64,000 nt of DNA from Acetoanaerobium sticklandii (GTDB lineage: Bacteria > Bacillota > Clostridia > Peptostreptococcales > Filifactoraceae): NCBI RefSeq assembly GCF_000196455.1, contig NC_014614.1:79501-143500 (forward strand), given 5' to 3'. The notes beneath the pieces were generated by a model. The model saw nothing but the letters and a program-made list of their open reading frames with translations, searched no databases and was not told the origin of the DNA. Position 1 is the first letter of the stretch, and each line of letters opens with the position of its first letter. Shown piece by piece: positions 16,691-26,212 of the stretch. Made by a program: the position numbers and the translations under genes.

Positions 16691-17761
16691 ATGCATAAAA
16701 AAGATCAGATGACCCCTAATGAAAGATTAGGAGCTTTTATGACAGGAAAGCCAATGGACAGAATTTTGGCTATGCCAGTAGCGTGCTCAATGTCAGGCTT
16801 GGCTTTGGGAATGACTCATAAGGAAAAGAGAAGCAGTGCAGTAAACGAGGCAAATGCTCAGATTGCTTGCTATGAAAGATTTGGAAATGACCTAGCTGTA
16901 GTTGAGTATGGCCTTCATGGCGTAGGTATGGCTCTAGGAAGTGAAATGACTGACCCCGAAGATGCAGTGCCAGCTATTATTAAATATATCCTTGAAGATT
17001 TGGATGATGTAGATAACCTAGACATGTCAAAGCTAGAGCTAAAAAATGACAAAGCCTTTCAATTGCATTTGGAGGCGGCAAAACTAATTATAGAAAAAAT
17101 CGGACATGAGGTACCTACAGGAGTGTTGATATCAGGACCGTTTACTGCAGCAGCAAGTATTTATAAAACAGAAAACCTCTTAAGAGCTACAAGAAGAAAT
17201 CCAGAGAAGCTTCATAAATTAATTAATTTTTGTAATGAAGCTTTAAAAATGATATGCAAAGAGTTTATTAAGGAAGGGGTACTTATACTATTATGTGACC
17301 CTATAGCATCAGGCACTATACTGCATCAGAAACAGTATAGAGAATTTGTTCTTCCTTATACTATCGAGCTTATGAAAGAAATTCACGAAGCTAAGGGGAT
17401 GGTTTGCTACCATATATGTGGAGATACTACATCTATAGTGTCAGATATGGTCAAATCAGGCTGCGATATGCTTAGTATTGATAATAGAGTAGATTTAGAG
17501 TATACAAAACAAATGGTGGGAGATAAGGTACCTATACTAGGAAACGTAGATCCAGTTGAAGTCCTTTATCTAGGAAATCAAGAGGATGTAGACTTAGCAG
17601 TGAAAAATTGTATCCAAAAAGGCTATGACAGTCCATGTGGATATATTCTTGCATCTGGTTGTGACCTTTCTGGTAATCTGCCACTAGAGAATATAGATCA
17701 GTTTATGGAATCAGCAAGAAAATATGGCAAATGGCCGCTTGACCCAGCAAATTTTAAATAA
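16691..17761 (+). CDS. URO-D-family corrinoid methyltransferase (copy 1, intact metal site)
   Basis: A 356-residue cytoplasmic TIM-barrel protein of the URO-D/MtaA/CmuA family. Zinc ligands expected for methyl transfer are present: His241 and Cys243 in YHICGDT, and Cys324 in ASGCDLS. Other family blocks are MTPNERLGAFMTGKP at the start, SGPFTAAASIYKTE and LCDPIASGTILHQKQY. Real heme-pathway decarboxylases lack HxC, so this is a methyltransferase. It sits immediately before the corrinoid protein gene, so it most likely loads or unloads that protein's methyl group; being of the MtvB/CmuA style, substrate demethylation is the better guess. Substrate unknown. Confidence 0.85.
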   Translation: MHKKDQMTPNERLGAFMTGKPMDRILAMPVACSMSGLALGMTHKEKRSSAVNEANAQIACYERFGNDLAVVEYGLHGVGMALGSEMTDPEDAVPAIIKYILEDLDDVDNLDMSKLELKNDKAFQLHLEAAKLIIEKIGHEVPTGVLISGPFTAAASIYKTENLLRATRRNPEKLHKLINFCNEALKMICKEFIKEGVLILLCDPIASGTILHQKQYREFVLPYTIELMKEIHEAKGMVCYHICGDTTSIVSDMVKSGCDMLSIDNRVDLEYTKQMVGDKVPILGNVDPVEVLYLGNQEDVDLAVKNCIQKGYDSPCGYILASGCDLSGNLPLENIDQFMESARKYGKWPLDPANFK

Positions 17762-17796
17762 AAATATAGAATAACTACTTTTAGGGAGGAAATAAA

Positions 17797-18453
17797 ATGT
17801 TCGAATCAAAAGAGGCTTTACTAAAGAGACTGTCAGACGGCGTAGTAGATATGGAAGAAGAGGATGTAATAGAGGCGAGTAAAGAATATATAGAAGCAGG
17901 ATATGAAGCTTTTGATGGTATTATGCAAGGCTTAGTTGATGGAATGAACAGAGCAAGCGTGCTATATGATGAGGAAGAATATTTTGTTACAGATGTACTT
18001 TTATGCTCGGATGCAATGTATGAAGGGCTTAACATACTAAGACCACACCTGCCAGCAGAGGAAGCTGATAAAGCAAAGATAAAGGGTGTAATTGGAGTAG
18101 TAGAAGGGGATACACACGATATAGGAAAGAATCTTGTGAAAATAATGCTAGAAACAGCTGGCTTTGAAATGATTGACCTAGGAAGAGATGTTCCTCTTGA
18201 TAGCTTTGTAAGTAAAGCTAAGGAAGTAGGAGCAGATTTTGTATGTCTATCTACTCTTATGACTACTACTATGGGTGGAATGAAGACAGTAGTAGACAGA
18301 TTAAAGGAAGAAGGACTAAGAGATAAGGTTAAGGTTTTAATTGGTGGAGGGCCCATTTCTCAGAAATACTGTGACACTATAGGGGCAGATGGATATTCTT
18401 CAAATGCAGTTGAGGCAGTTAAGCTTGCAAAAAAATTGCTAGTTACTGCATAG
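17797..18453 (+). CDS. corrinoid (methyl-carrier) protein, MtaC/MttC type
   Basis: A 218-residue methyl carrier. Residues 1-90 form the B12-binding-2 helical cap (EYIEAGYEAFDGIMQGLVDGM). The Rossmann cobalamin domain follows with the base-off signature GDTHDIGKN, in which His107 should be the lower cobalt ligand, then SLTLMTTTM-like and GGGPIS loops that hold the nucleotide tail. The methyl group rides on its cobalt between the URO-D enzymes encoded on each side. It is the only corrinoid protein in the window, so all the URO-D proteins probably share it. Good ribosome site (AGGGAGG) 9 bases upstream. Confidence 0.94.
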   Translation: MFESKEALLKRLSDGVVDMEEEDVIEASKEYIEAGYEAFDGIMQGLVDGMNRASVLYDEEEYFVTDVLLCSDAMYEGLNILRPHLPAEEADKAKIKGVIGVVEGDTHDIGKNLVKIMLETAGFEMIDLGRDVPLDSFVSKAKEVGADFVCLSTLMTTTMGGMKTVVDRLKEEGLRDKVKVLIGGGPISQKYCDTIGADGYSSNAVEAVKLAKKLLVTA

Positions 18454-18466
18454 AAAGGAGATTTAT

Positions 18467-19498
18467 ATGCTTACTCCAAAGGAAAGACTAGAAAAGGTTC
18501 TAAATCATCAAGAAGTAGATAGACCTCCTTGCATATGTCCAGGTGGAATGATGAACATGGTGACAGAGGAACTTATGAAGCTATGCGAAATAAGTTTTCC
18601 AGATGCTCACCAAAATCCTCAGCAGATGGCTGATTTATCTGAGGCTGTGTATAAAGAAGGTTGTTTTGAAAACTATGGAGTTCCATTTTGTATGACTGTT
18701 GAAGCAGAGGAATTTGGAGCAGACATTGATATGGGGAGCAATATCTATGAGCCTCATGTAATAAATTACAACATAAGCTCTGTATCTGAGTGGGAAAAAC
18801 TTGAGGCTATAGATTTTTCTAAAGGAAGATCAAGCACAGTAATAGAGGCCATAAAAATTCTCAAAGCCAAAAATACAGAGGTTCCTATAATAGGAAATAT
18901 CACAGGGCCGATAAGCACGGCTAGCTCCATTATGGAGCCTGTAGTTTTTTATAAGGAGCTAAGAAAGAATAACGAAAAAGCTCATGAGTACATGACCTTT
19001 ATTACAAAGCAAATTACAGAGTTTGCTATAAAGCAGATAGAAGCAGGGGCAGACATCATAGCTATATCTGACCCAAGTGGTACAGGGGAAATACTAGGAC
19101 CAAAGCTGTTTGATGAATTTGCAGTAAAATACATAAACCAAATAATAGCTGAGGTTAAAAGGCTGGGCAAAAGAAGCATAGTGCATATCTGTGGACAAAT
19201 GAAGAACGTATATAAAGAAGTAAACAAGATAGAAAGTGATGTACTTAGCTTTGATTCTATAGTGAGTATTTCTGAAGCCAAGAAAAACCTAGGAAATAGA
19301 CTTATTATGGGAAATGTAAGTACATATATAATCGAGTTTGGGGAGATGCAAAAAATTGCAGATATGACAAAAAAATGCGTGCTTGATGGTTCTGATATCA
19401 TTTCGCCAGCATGTGGACTGGGTATGAAGTCCTCGCTGAAAAATGTAAGGTCTATGCTGAGCGCACTGACAGAAGGAGATGCAAAAAATAATGCCTAA
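18467..19498 (+). CDS. MtaA/MtbA-like methylcorrinoid methyltransferase
   Basis: A 343-residue URO-D-family protein closest in pattern to MtaA/MtbA, the methylcobamide:thiol methyltransferases: MLTPKERLEKVLNHQEVDRP, FPDAHQNPQQMADL and PFCMTVEAEEFGADID are hallmark stretches. The zinc ligands are His240 and Cys242 (VHICGQM) and Cys316 (SPACGLG). It probably takes the methyl group from the corrinoid protein encoded just upstream and gives it to a zinc-activated thiol or another acceptor. Archaeal relatives use coenzyme M; a clostridial acceptor is not known. Its last 8 bases overlap the activator gene. Confidence 0.85.
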   Translation: MLTPKERLEKVLNHQEVDRPPCICPGGMMNMVTEELMKLCEISFPDAHQNPQQMADLSEAVYKEGCFENYGVPFCMTVEAEEFGADIDMGSNIYEPHVINYNISSVSEWEKLEAIDFSKGRSSTVIEAIKILKAKNTEVPIIGNITGPISTASSIMEPVVFYKELRKNNEKAHEYMTFITKQITEFAIKQIEAGADIIAISDPSGTGEILGPKLFDEFAVKYINQIIAEVKRLGKRSIVHICGQMKNVYKEVNKIESDVLSFDSIVSISEAKKNLGNRLIMGNVSTYIIEFGEMQKIADMTKKCVLDGSDIISPACGLGMKSSLKNVRSMLSALTEGDAKNNA

Positions 19499-21278
19499 GA
19501 TTTTTGTAAAAGGAAGCAGTAAGGCTATTGAGTATTTGCCTGGTCAAAATCTGCTTCAAATTCTTCATGACAACGATATATTTATAGAGAACCCTTGTAA
19601 TGGCAAGGGTTCTTGCGGAAAATGCAAAGTAAAAATAACAGAAGGAAGTCTGGGCGAAATACCTGAAGCAGAGAAAAAATTTCTAAGTGAAAGTGAAATT
19701 AAAGAAGGAGTAAGGCTTTCGTGCCTTATTCATCCAGAAAGTGATTTAGTAATAGAAACTCTTCATAAGGAAAGAGAGCATAAGATTTTAACTACAGGAT
19801 ACATGCCAGAATTTAATTTAAGTCCTTCTATATCTAAGAAATTATTTGAGATAGAAAAGCCTTCTCTTGAAAATCAAATTTCTTTTGAAGATGCAATTTT
19901 AAAGAGCCTCTCACTAGATGAGGTTGATTTTGATGTTTTAAAAATGATAGAACCATTTGATGAAGCTGGGACAGCTGTATTTGACAAGGATAAGGTTATT
20001 GCAATTGAAAAAGGAAATACAACAGATAATATTTATGGACTTGCGATAGATATCGGAACTACAACCGTAGCGGCTGACCTTGTGGACATGAAAAGTGGCA
20101 AGGCTATATTATCAAGCTCTGATATAAATCCTCAGAAAAAATTTGGACTCGATGTTCTTACTAGAATCACCTACGCTCTAGAAAATGAAGAGCAGGCAGT
20201 TAAAAACCTTCAACATGAAATAGTAAACTTAATAAATAAAATGACTTTTGAAATGTGCATGAGTGCAAATATAAGCAAAGAGCATATATATGAGGTTTCA
20301 GTAGCTGCAAATACTACTATGCTTCATTTTTTACTTGGAATAAAAGATAATTCAATTGGAAAATCTCCCTATGCACCTGTATTTGTAAAATCAAAATACA
20401 TAAAAGCTTCTAGCATAGGGATAAACATAAATAGTAATGGCAAGCTATACTGTCTACCTGGAGTATCCTCTTATATAGGTTCTGACATAGTAGCTGGAGC
20501 TTTTGTTGCAAAGCTTCATGACAGCAAAGATAATATTTTATTTATTGATATAGGTACCAATGGCGAGATTGTACTTGCTAGCAAAGGGAAGCTTCTTTCT
20601 TGCTCCTGCGCGGCAGGGCCAGCACTTGAAGGAATGAATATCAGCTGTGGCATGAGAGCGGCAACTGGAGCTATAGAGGATATGGTAATAGATAAAGAGC
20701 AAGTCAGACTCTCGGTTATAGGGGAGCAGCAGCCAATAGGTATATGTGGTAGTGGGATATTAGCAGCATTAAGAGAATTATTAAAAACAGGAATAGTAAA
20801 AAAAGACGGAAGCTTTATAAAAAAAGAAAAATTAGCAGAGGATGACTATAGACAAAAATACATTAGATTAAATGGCAAAAAAAGAGAGTTTATGATAGAA
20901 GATAAAGCCAAGACTCTCTATATAACTCAGTCAGATATAAGGCAGATACAGCTTGCAAAGGGTGCTATACTTTCTGGTTTTTATGCTCTCCTAAATAAAT
21001 CTGGTATCTCCATAAATGAGCTAGATAAGGTCGTAATTGCTGGGCAATTTGGCTCTCATCTATCAGTGGATAGCTTAACAGGTACTGGAATACTTCCAAA
21101 AGAAGTAGAAAGCAAAATAACCTATGTAGGAAACTCGTCAAAAACTGGCGCATATATGGCGCTTATGTCAGATGAAGTCAAAAAAGACCTTGAAAAAATA
21201 GCAAAAACTATAGACTATATGGAGCTAGGAGCATCTGATGGATACGAGAGACTATTTGCTGATTGCCTATTATTTTAA
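19491..21278 (+). CDS. reductive activator of corrinoid proteins (2Fe-2S + ASKHA, RACo type)
   Basis: A 595-residue activator that uses ATP and an iron-sulfur cluster to reduce inactive Co(II) back to Co(I). The N-terminal plant-type ferredoxin domain has Cys36, 42, 45 and 78 (NPCNGKGSCGKC ... RLSC). A linker follows, then an ASKHA/DUF4445 ATPase domain with GLAIDIGTTTVAADL, LFIDIGTNGEI and CGSGILAALREL. The start is ATG 19491, 12 bases after AGAAGGAG, overlapping the MtaA-like gene. Its presence shows that the corrinoid protein really cycles through Co(I), that is, true methyl-transfer chemistry. Confidence 0.93.
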   Translation: MPKIFVKGSSKAIEYLPGQNLLQILHDNDIFIENPCNGKGSCGKCKVKITEGSLGEIPEAEKKFLSESEIKEGVRLSCLIHPESDLVIETLHKEREHKILTTGYMPEFNLSPSISKKLFEIEKPSLENQISFEDAILKSLSLDEVDFDVLKMIEPFDEAGTAVFDKDKVIAIEKGNTTDNIYGLAIDIGTTTVAADLVDMKSGKAILSSSDINPQKKFGLDVLTRITYALENEEQAVKNLQHEIVNLINKMTFEMCMSANISKEHIYEVSVAANTTMLHFLLGIKDNSIGKSPYAPVFVKSKYIKASSIGININSNGKLYCLPGVSSYIGSDIVAGAFVAKLHDSKDNILFIDIGTNGEIVLASKGKLLSCSCAAGPALEGMNISCGMRAATGAIEDMVIDKEQVRLSVIGEQQPIGICGSGILAALRELLKTGIVKKDGSFIKKEKLAEDDYRQKYIRLNGKKREFMIEDKAKTLYITQSDIRQIQLAKGAILSGFYALLNKSGISINELDKVVIAGQFGSHLSVDSLTGTGILPKEVESKITYVGNSSKTGAYMALMSDEVKKDLEKIAKTIDYMELGASDGYERLFADCLLF

Positions 21279-21303
21279 TTTTTAAAGAAAGTAGGGGGCT
21301 ATT

Positions 21304-22356
21304 ATGATTGCTATACCAAAGGATGAAATGACACCAAAAGAAAGGATGGATGCATTTGGCAGGGGAGAAGAAATAGATAGAGTGCCCTGCTGTCCTTTTA
21401 CTGGAGAGTCTTATGCCACTTATTTTGGTTACTCTCTAGATGACTATAACCACAGCACTGAAATAATTGTAGATACTATAATAAGAACCTTTCATATGTT
21501 TCGAGCGGACAATTGCAGTATAGGGCCTGGACTTCAGGGAATCCCCGAAGCTATGGGCGCAAGGCTTCACTTTTCGAAAAATGATATACCTCAAATAGCT
21601 GCTCCTGCGATATCAAGCTATGAAGAAATCTCTAAGCTAAAGCCTATTAATCCGTATAAGGATGGAAGGCTAAAGCTATATATTGAAGCTTTAAAAATAG
21701 TTCAAGATAAGCTAGGTAATGAGGTAAACATAGGAAATACAGTGGGTGGGCCATTTACTACGACAGCGTTTTTAATAGGCACAGAAAAATTCTTAAGAGA
21801 TTTAAGAAGAAATCCAGATAAAATCAAAGAAGTGTTAGAAATAGCTACACTAAGTACACTTAATGTCATGGATGCAATTATGGATTTAGGAATTACGCCA
21901 GGGATAGCTGATCCTATTGCATCAAGTACTCTTATAAATAAAAGTGTATACAGAGAGTTTGTTTTTCCAACCATCAAGACCTGCCAAGACCATATAAGAA
22001 AGAGAATGGGAGGCACTGGCATAATGCATATCTGCGGAAAAACAAAGCCTGTATGGGAAGAAATAGTAAGTACAGGAATAGCTGGATTTAGCCTAGACAA
22101 TATAGAAGACATAGGCGAGTTCAGGCAGGGCTATGAAGACAAAGTTCTAGTTATAGGAAATGTAGATCCAGTTGGAGTAATTTTAAATGGAACTAAAGAA
22201 GATATATATGAAGCTGTAAGAGTGTGCTGCGAAAAAGGAATGGGCAGTAAAAACGGTTACATCCTAGCTTCAGGCTGTGATATTCCAATAGGAACTCCGC
22301 CTGAAAAAATTATGCATTTTATAGATGCAGCTAGAGTATATGGAAGAATGAAATAA
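21304..22356 (+). CDS. URO-D-family corrinoid methyltransferase (copy 2, intact metal site)
   Basis: A 350-residue URO-D/MtaA-family protein. It starts MIAIPKDEMTPKERMDAFGR, and has His242 and Cys244 in MHICGKT and Cys325 in ASGCDIP, so the zinc site is complete. Blocks GGPFTTTAFLIGTEK and GIADPIASSTLINKSVY match the copy at 16.7 kb, and the two are clearly close paralogues. Two such enzymes sharing one corrinoid protein suggest two methyl donors, or a donor and a variant. It is the last gene before the oligopeptide-type transporter, with no terminator seen between them. Confidence 0.85.
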   Translation: MIAIPKDEMTPKERMDAFGRGEEIDRVPCCPFTGESYATYFGYSLDDYNHSTEIIVDTIIRTFHMFRADNCSIGPGLQGIPEAMGARLHFSKNDIPQIAAPAISSYEEISKLKPINPYKDGRLKLYIEALKIVQDKLGNEVNIGNTVGGPFTTTAFLIGTEKFLRDLRRNPDKIKEVLEIATLSTLNVMDAIMDLGITPGIADPIASSTLINKSVYREFVFPTIKTCQDHIRKRMGGTGIMHICGKTKPVWEEIVSTGIAGFSLDNIEDIGEFRQGYEDKVLVIGNVDPVGVILNGTKEDIYEAVRVCCEKGMGSKNGYILASGCDIPIGTPPEKIMHFIDAARVYGRMK

Positions 22357-22406
22357 TTTTGTTAATTATGCTCTTTATTTTAGATGGAAGGATAAAGTAA
22401 TAAATC

Positions 22407-23354
22407 ATGTTAGATTATATTATTAAAAGAAGTGCAAGAGGAATATTGGTAATATTTATCATCATACTTTTCTCGTTTTTTATTATACATATGATGCCTG
22501 GAGATCCTGTTATGACAATGTTAGGGGATAAAGCTACTCCAGAACAAATAAATAGTATGAGAAAAGAATTAAATCTAGATAAGCCACTAATAGAACAATT
22601 TTTGACTTGGATATTTGGTTTTATAAAGTTAGATATGGGAAATTCCTTAATTTGGCAAGAACCAGTAATTGATATTATTATATCTAGGATAGAACCTACA
22701 TTAATACTGGCGCTTATGGCTACGATGATTAGCGTAATTATAGGAGTACCTGTAGGGATAAAGGCTTCTAGAGAACATAATATGATTTTTGATAAGTTTT
22801 TTTCAGTTGCTTCATTAGTTTCTATATCCTTACCAGCGTTTTGGATCGCAATAATTTTCATTCACATTTTAGGCGTGAAAATCAATTTATTTCCAGTTGC
22901 AGGATATAGAAATATTGAATCTGCAGGGCTGCTCATATCTATATATGATTTAATGCTTCCATCTATTGTTTTAGGAGTAATGCATAGTGGACAAATTGCT
23001 AGAATGACAAGAACGCAGATGATAGATATTTTGCAACAAGATTATTTGAAAACGGCAAGAGCAAAAGGGCTTTCAGAAAATAAAGTAATACATATACATG
23101 CGTTTATAAATGCCTTATCTTCAATAATAATGGTAGTCAGTTTTGGATTTGCGGCTCTTTTAGGTGGAGCAGCTGTCATAGAGCAGATATTTAATATACC
23201 GGGAACAGGAAATCTTGTAATTACTGCTGTAAACAATCGTGATTACCCGTTGATTCAAGGTGTCTTATTGTTTATAGGAACTATATTTGTTTTTACAAAT
23301 ATGTTTGTAGATATATTATGTACTTTAATAAATCCAAGGACAAGGTTTGAATAA
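22407..23354 (+). CDS. oligopeptide/dipeptide-type ABC permease, OppB/DppB
   Basis: A 315-residue permease, first of a complete Opp-type importer. It has an N-terminal membrane anchor (GILVIFIIILFSFFIIHMMP), the family's PGDP motif, and the coupling loop TARAKGLSENKVIHIHAFIN. About six membrane segments. Peptide, nickel and many small-molecule importers share this family, so the substrate is open. The ribosome site is weak. Gene order oppB-C-D-F-A then DUF169 places it in the methyl-transfer island. Confidence 0.9.
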   Translation: MLDYIIKRSARGILVIFIIILFSFFIIHMMPGDPVMTMLGDKATPEQINSMRKELNLDKPLIEQFLTWIFGFIKLDMGNSLIWQEPVIDIIISRIEPTLILALMATMISVIIGVPVGIKASREHNMIFDKFFSVASLVSISLPAFWIAIIFIHILGVKINLFPVAGYRNIESAGLLISIYDLMLPSIVLGVMHSGQIARMTRTQMIDILQQDYLKTARAKGLSENKVIHIHAFINALSSIIMVVSFGFAALLGGAAVIEQIFNIPGTGNLVITAVNNRDYPLIQGVLLFIGTIFVFTNMFVDILCTLINPRTRFE

Positions 23355-23355
23355 A

Positions 23356-24180
23356 ATGATACTTGATAAAATTAAATTAGAAAATACTCAGATGAAATTA
23401 GGGATAATATTAATTTTATTACCTATACTATTAGCATTAGCAGGGCCATATTTTACACAAAATGATACAACCTCTGTATCACCAGCTAATAGATTAGAAA
23501 GCCCTCATTTACAAAATTTTATGGGCACAGATAATTTAGGCAGAGATATTTTTGCAAGAACTTGCTCTGGGATTAAAATATCCTTGTTCATAGGATTTTC
23601 AGTCACTTTAGTAAGTTTAATTATAGGAGTTTTTATTGGAACAATATCTGCATATTATCCAATCACAGAGAAGTTTTTGATGAGAGTTGTAGATGCGATT
23701 ATGGCATTTCCAACTATAATACTGGCTATTGCCTTGGCAGGAATATTGGGAGCTGGGGTGAAGAATATTATTATAGCGTTGTCGATTTCATATTTTCCAA
23801 TGATAGCTAGAATAGCATATAACTCAGTAAAGCAAGTAAAAGAAACTGAATATGTAGAATCTACAATAGCTATAGGAAAAGGAGATTTATATATTATTAC
23901 ACATTGTATACTTCCAAATATAATATCTCCAATAATAGTCCAAACGACATATATTTTTGCAATGGCGATACTTAATGAATCAATTCTAAGCTTTTTAGGG
24001 GTAGGTATTCAAGCGCCCATGCCTAGTCTTGGAGGTATGGTTAATGACGGTAGAAATTATTTTATGACAGCGCCATGGATTATGACATTTCCAGGATTAA
24101 CTATTTCGCTGATTGTTTTTTCGTTAAATACTTTTGGCGATGGTTTGAGAATTTACTATGATCCAAGAGAACGTAATTAA
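23356..24180 (+). CDS. oligopeptide/dipeptide-type ABC permease, OppC/DppC
   Basis: A 274-residue second permease subunit. Family marks are the N-terminal membrane helix, FMGTDNLGRDIFARTCSGIK, the coupling loop IAIGKGDLYIITHCILPN, and the late LGVGIQAPMPSLGGMVNDGR. It pairs with the OppB protein to form the channel. The start is uncertain: ATG 23356 (1 base after the oppB stop) or TTG 23347 (AAGGA 6 bases before); I use the ATG. Confidence 0.88.
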   Translation: MILDKIKLENTQMKLGIILILLPILLALAGPYFTQNDTTSVSPANRLESPHLQNFMGTDNLGRDIFARTCSGIKISLFIGFSVTLVSLIIGVFIGTISAYYPITEKFLMRVVDAIMAFPTIILAIALAGILGAGVKNIIIALSISYFPMIARIAYNSVKQVKETEYVESTIAIGKGDLYIITHCILPNIISPIIVQTTYIFAMAILNESILSFLGVGIQAPMPSLGGMVNDGRNYFMTAPWIMTFPGLTISLIVFSLNTFGDGLRIYYDPRERN

Positions 24181-24197
24181 GACTTAAGAGGGGTATT

Positions 24198-25163
24198 ATG
24201 TGTAGATTATTAGAGTTTAATAAGGTAGTAATAAAAGCAAAAGAAAGAAAAACTAATGTGACTATATTAGAGGATATATCTTTTAGTATAGAAAAAGGTC
24301 AGACTTTGGGTATAGTTGGAGAATCAGGATGTGGAAAGAGCATTACGGGGAAAAGCATACTGGGTTTATTGAATAAACATATAAATATAACTGATGGAGA
24401 AATTATTTTTAGAGATAAAGTTATTTCAAATATATCAGAAAAAGAATTGAGAACGTTTTGTGGAAAAGAGATAGGAATGATTTTTCAAGAGCCAATGACA
24501 GCATTAAATCCCTTGTTAACAATAGGAAGACAAATATCAGAACCACTTTTTATTCACTTAAAAATGAATAAAAAGCAAGCATACAATAAAAGTTTAGAAC
24601 TTTTACGTGATGTAGGGATTAATGAGCCGGAGAAAATTATAAGAAGTTATCCGTATGAATTATCTGGAGGAATGAGACAAAGAGTTTTGATTGCTATAGC
24701 AATATCTTGTAATCCTTTATTATTAATAGCAGATGAACCGACTACTGCACTAGATGTAACTGTTCAGGCTCAAGTTTTAAGGATACTTAAAAAATTGATA
24801 AAAGATAGGAATATGTCATTACTACTTATATCTCATGATTTAGCTGTAATTTCACAAATGTGTGAAAAGGTTATTGTTATGTATTCTGGAGAAATCGTTG
24901 AGGAAGACACAACAGAAAATATTATTAATAATCCTAAGCATCCTTATACAAAAAAACTTTTGAGTTCAGCTAGAGAATTAATAAAAGGGCAAGAAAAACT
25001 AACAATTGTTAATGGTTCTGTCCCTAGGCCAGAAGAGATAATTTTAGGATGTAAATTCTCAAAGAGATGTGAAGAAGTACAAGAAAGATGTTTTTTTAAT
25101 AGACCTTTATTAGTTTCTAAAGTTAATAGTAATGGGAAAGTTAAGTGTTGGGAAAATATTTAA
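24198..25163 (+). CDS. ABC ATPase OppD/DppD
   Basis: A 321-residue ATPase. Walker A GESGCGKSIT, signature LSGGMRQRVLIA, Walker B LLIADEPTTALD and H-loop ISHDLAV are intact. The C-terminal oligopeptide-transporter tail carries four Cys (LGCKFSKRCEEVQERC, then KCW), which in this family bind a small iron-sulfur or zinc centre. Works as a heterodimer with OppF. Confidence 0.9.
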   Translation: MCRLLEFNKVVIKAKERKTNVTILEDISFSIEKGQTLGIVGESGCGKSITGKSILGLLNKHINITDGEIIFRDKVISNISEKELRTFCGKEIGMIFQEPMTALNPLLTIGRQISEPLFIHLKMNKKQAYNKSLELLRDVGINEPEKIIRSYPYELSGGMRQRVLIAIAISCNPLLLIADEPTTALDVTVQAQVLRILKKLIKDRNMSLLLISHDLAVISQMCEKVIVMYSGEIVEEDTTENIINNPKHPYTKKLLSSARELIKGQEKLTIVNGSVPRPEEIILGCKFSKRCEEVQERCFFNRPLLVSKVNSNGKVKCWENI

Positions 25164-25196
25164 AATAAAATTATTAAAGAATATGGATGTTGAGAA

Positions 25197-26159
25197 ATGA
25201 ATAATGAATATTTACTAGAAGTAAAAAATATAAGTAAAAAATTTTCATCTGATAAAAATACTAATCCTGCAGTTAAAAATCTCAATTTTAGTTTGAAAAA
25301 AGGAGAGGTTTTTTCTATCGTAGGAGAATCCGGATGTGGAAAAACTACGACAGGAAGAATTATATTAAGGCTTATTGAAGCTGATTCTGGAGAAATATGG
25401 TTTAAAGGTAAGGAAATCAGAACTATTTCTAAAAAAGAACTTAAAAATCTCAGACCATCTATGCAAATTATTTTCCAAGATCCGTATGGATCTCTTAATC
25501 CTAGAATGAATGTCAAAAAATTATTATATGAAGCAATAAGTTCAGATAAAGATTTAAGCAAAGAAGAACTAAAGAAGAAAACAGAAAGTTTAGTAAAAAG
25601 TGTAGGCTTAAGTGTAGATGATTTGAAAAAGTATCCGCATGAATTTTCAGGTGGGCAAAGACAGCGTATTGGTATAGCAAGGGCAATAGCAACAGAACCA
25701 GATTTAATTGTTTGTGATGAGCCTGTATCAGCCTTAGATTTATTGGTACAAGCACAAATATTGAATTTATTAAAAAAAATGCAAAAGGATAACCAGTATT
25801 CATATATATTTATTTCTCATGACTTGTCAGTTGTCAAGCATATGAGCGATAGAGTTGCAATAATGTATCTAGGGCAAATAGTTGAAGTAGGAACTAATCA
25901 AGAGATTTTTGATACTCCGATTCATCCTTATACCAAACTTTTATTAGATTCCGTTTTAAATCTAGAAGCAAATTGTAGTTTTGATTTAAATACTGAGTAT
26001 CAAGATATAAATATGTCAGACTATGATGAAAATAGTTGTTGTTTTTATCACAGGTGTCCTTATAAAGATAGTAATTGTAACAATTATAAGAATGAATATC
26101 AAAAAATTACTAACACTCATTATGTAGCTTGCAAAAAATATAATTTATTAAAAATTTAA
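25197..26159 (+). CDS. ABC ATPase OppF/DppF
   Basis: A 320-residue ATPase. Walker A GESGCGKTTTGR, Q-loop IIFQDPYGSLNPR, signature FSGGQRQRIGIARA, Walker B LIVCDEPVSALD and H-loop ISHDLSVV are intact. The Cys-bearing C-terminal tail (CCFYHRCPYKDSNC) is present. It follows oppD after a 33-base gap and completes the ATPase pair. This gene and its neighbours are visibly more AT-rich than the 11-22 kb genes. Confidence 0.9.
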   Translation: MNNEYLLEVKNISKKFSSDKNTNPAVKNLNFSLKKGEVFSIVGESGCGKTTTGRIILRLIEADSGEIWFKGKEIRTISKKELKNLRPSMQIIFQDPYGSLNPRMNVKKLLYEAISSDKDLSKEELKKKTESLVKSVGLSVDDLKKYPHEFSGGQRQRIGIARAIATEPDLIVCDEPVSALDLLVQAQILNLLKKMQKDNQYSYIFISHDLSVVKHMSDRVAIMYLGQIVEVGTNQEIFDTPIHPYTKLLLDSVLNLEANCSFDLNTEYQDINMSDYDENSCCFYHRCPYKDSNCNNYKNEYQKITNTHYVACKKYNLLKI

Positions 26160-26212
26160 TAAAAGGCTTTCCAAATTTTAACATAAAAAAATATAAAAGG
26201 AGAATGATGTTA

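Noticed and set aside
17781..18356. 191-codon minus-strand frame opposite the corrinoid protein gene
   Set aside because: A Ser/Thr-rich shadow of the coding strand; the plus-strand gene is unmistakable.
16691..22356. URO-D genes as heme-pathway uroporphyrinogen decarboxylases (HemE)
   Set aside because: They carry HxCG and a late Cys, which HemE lacks, and they flank a corrinoid protein and its activator with no heme genes near.
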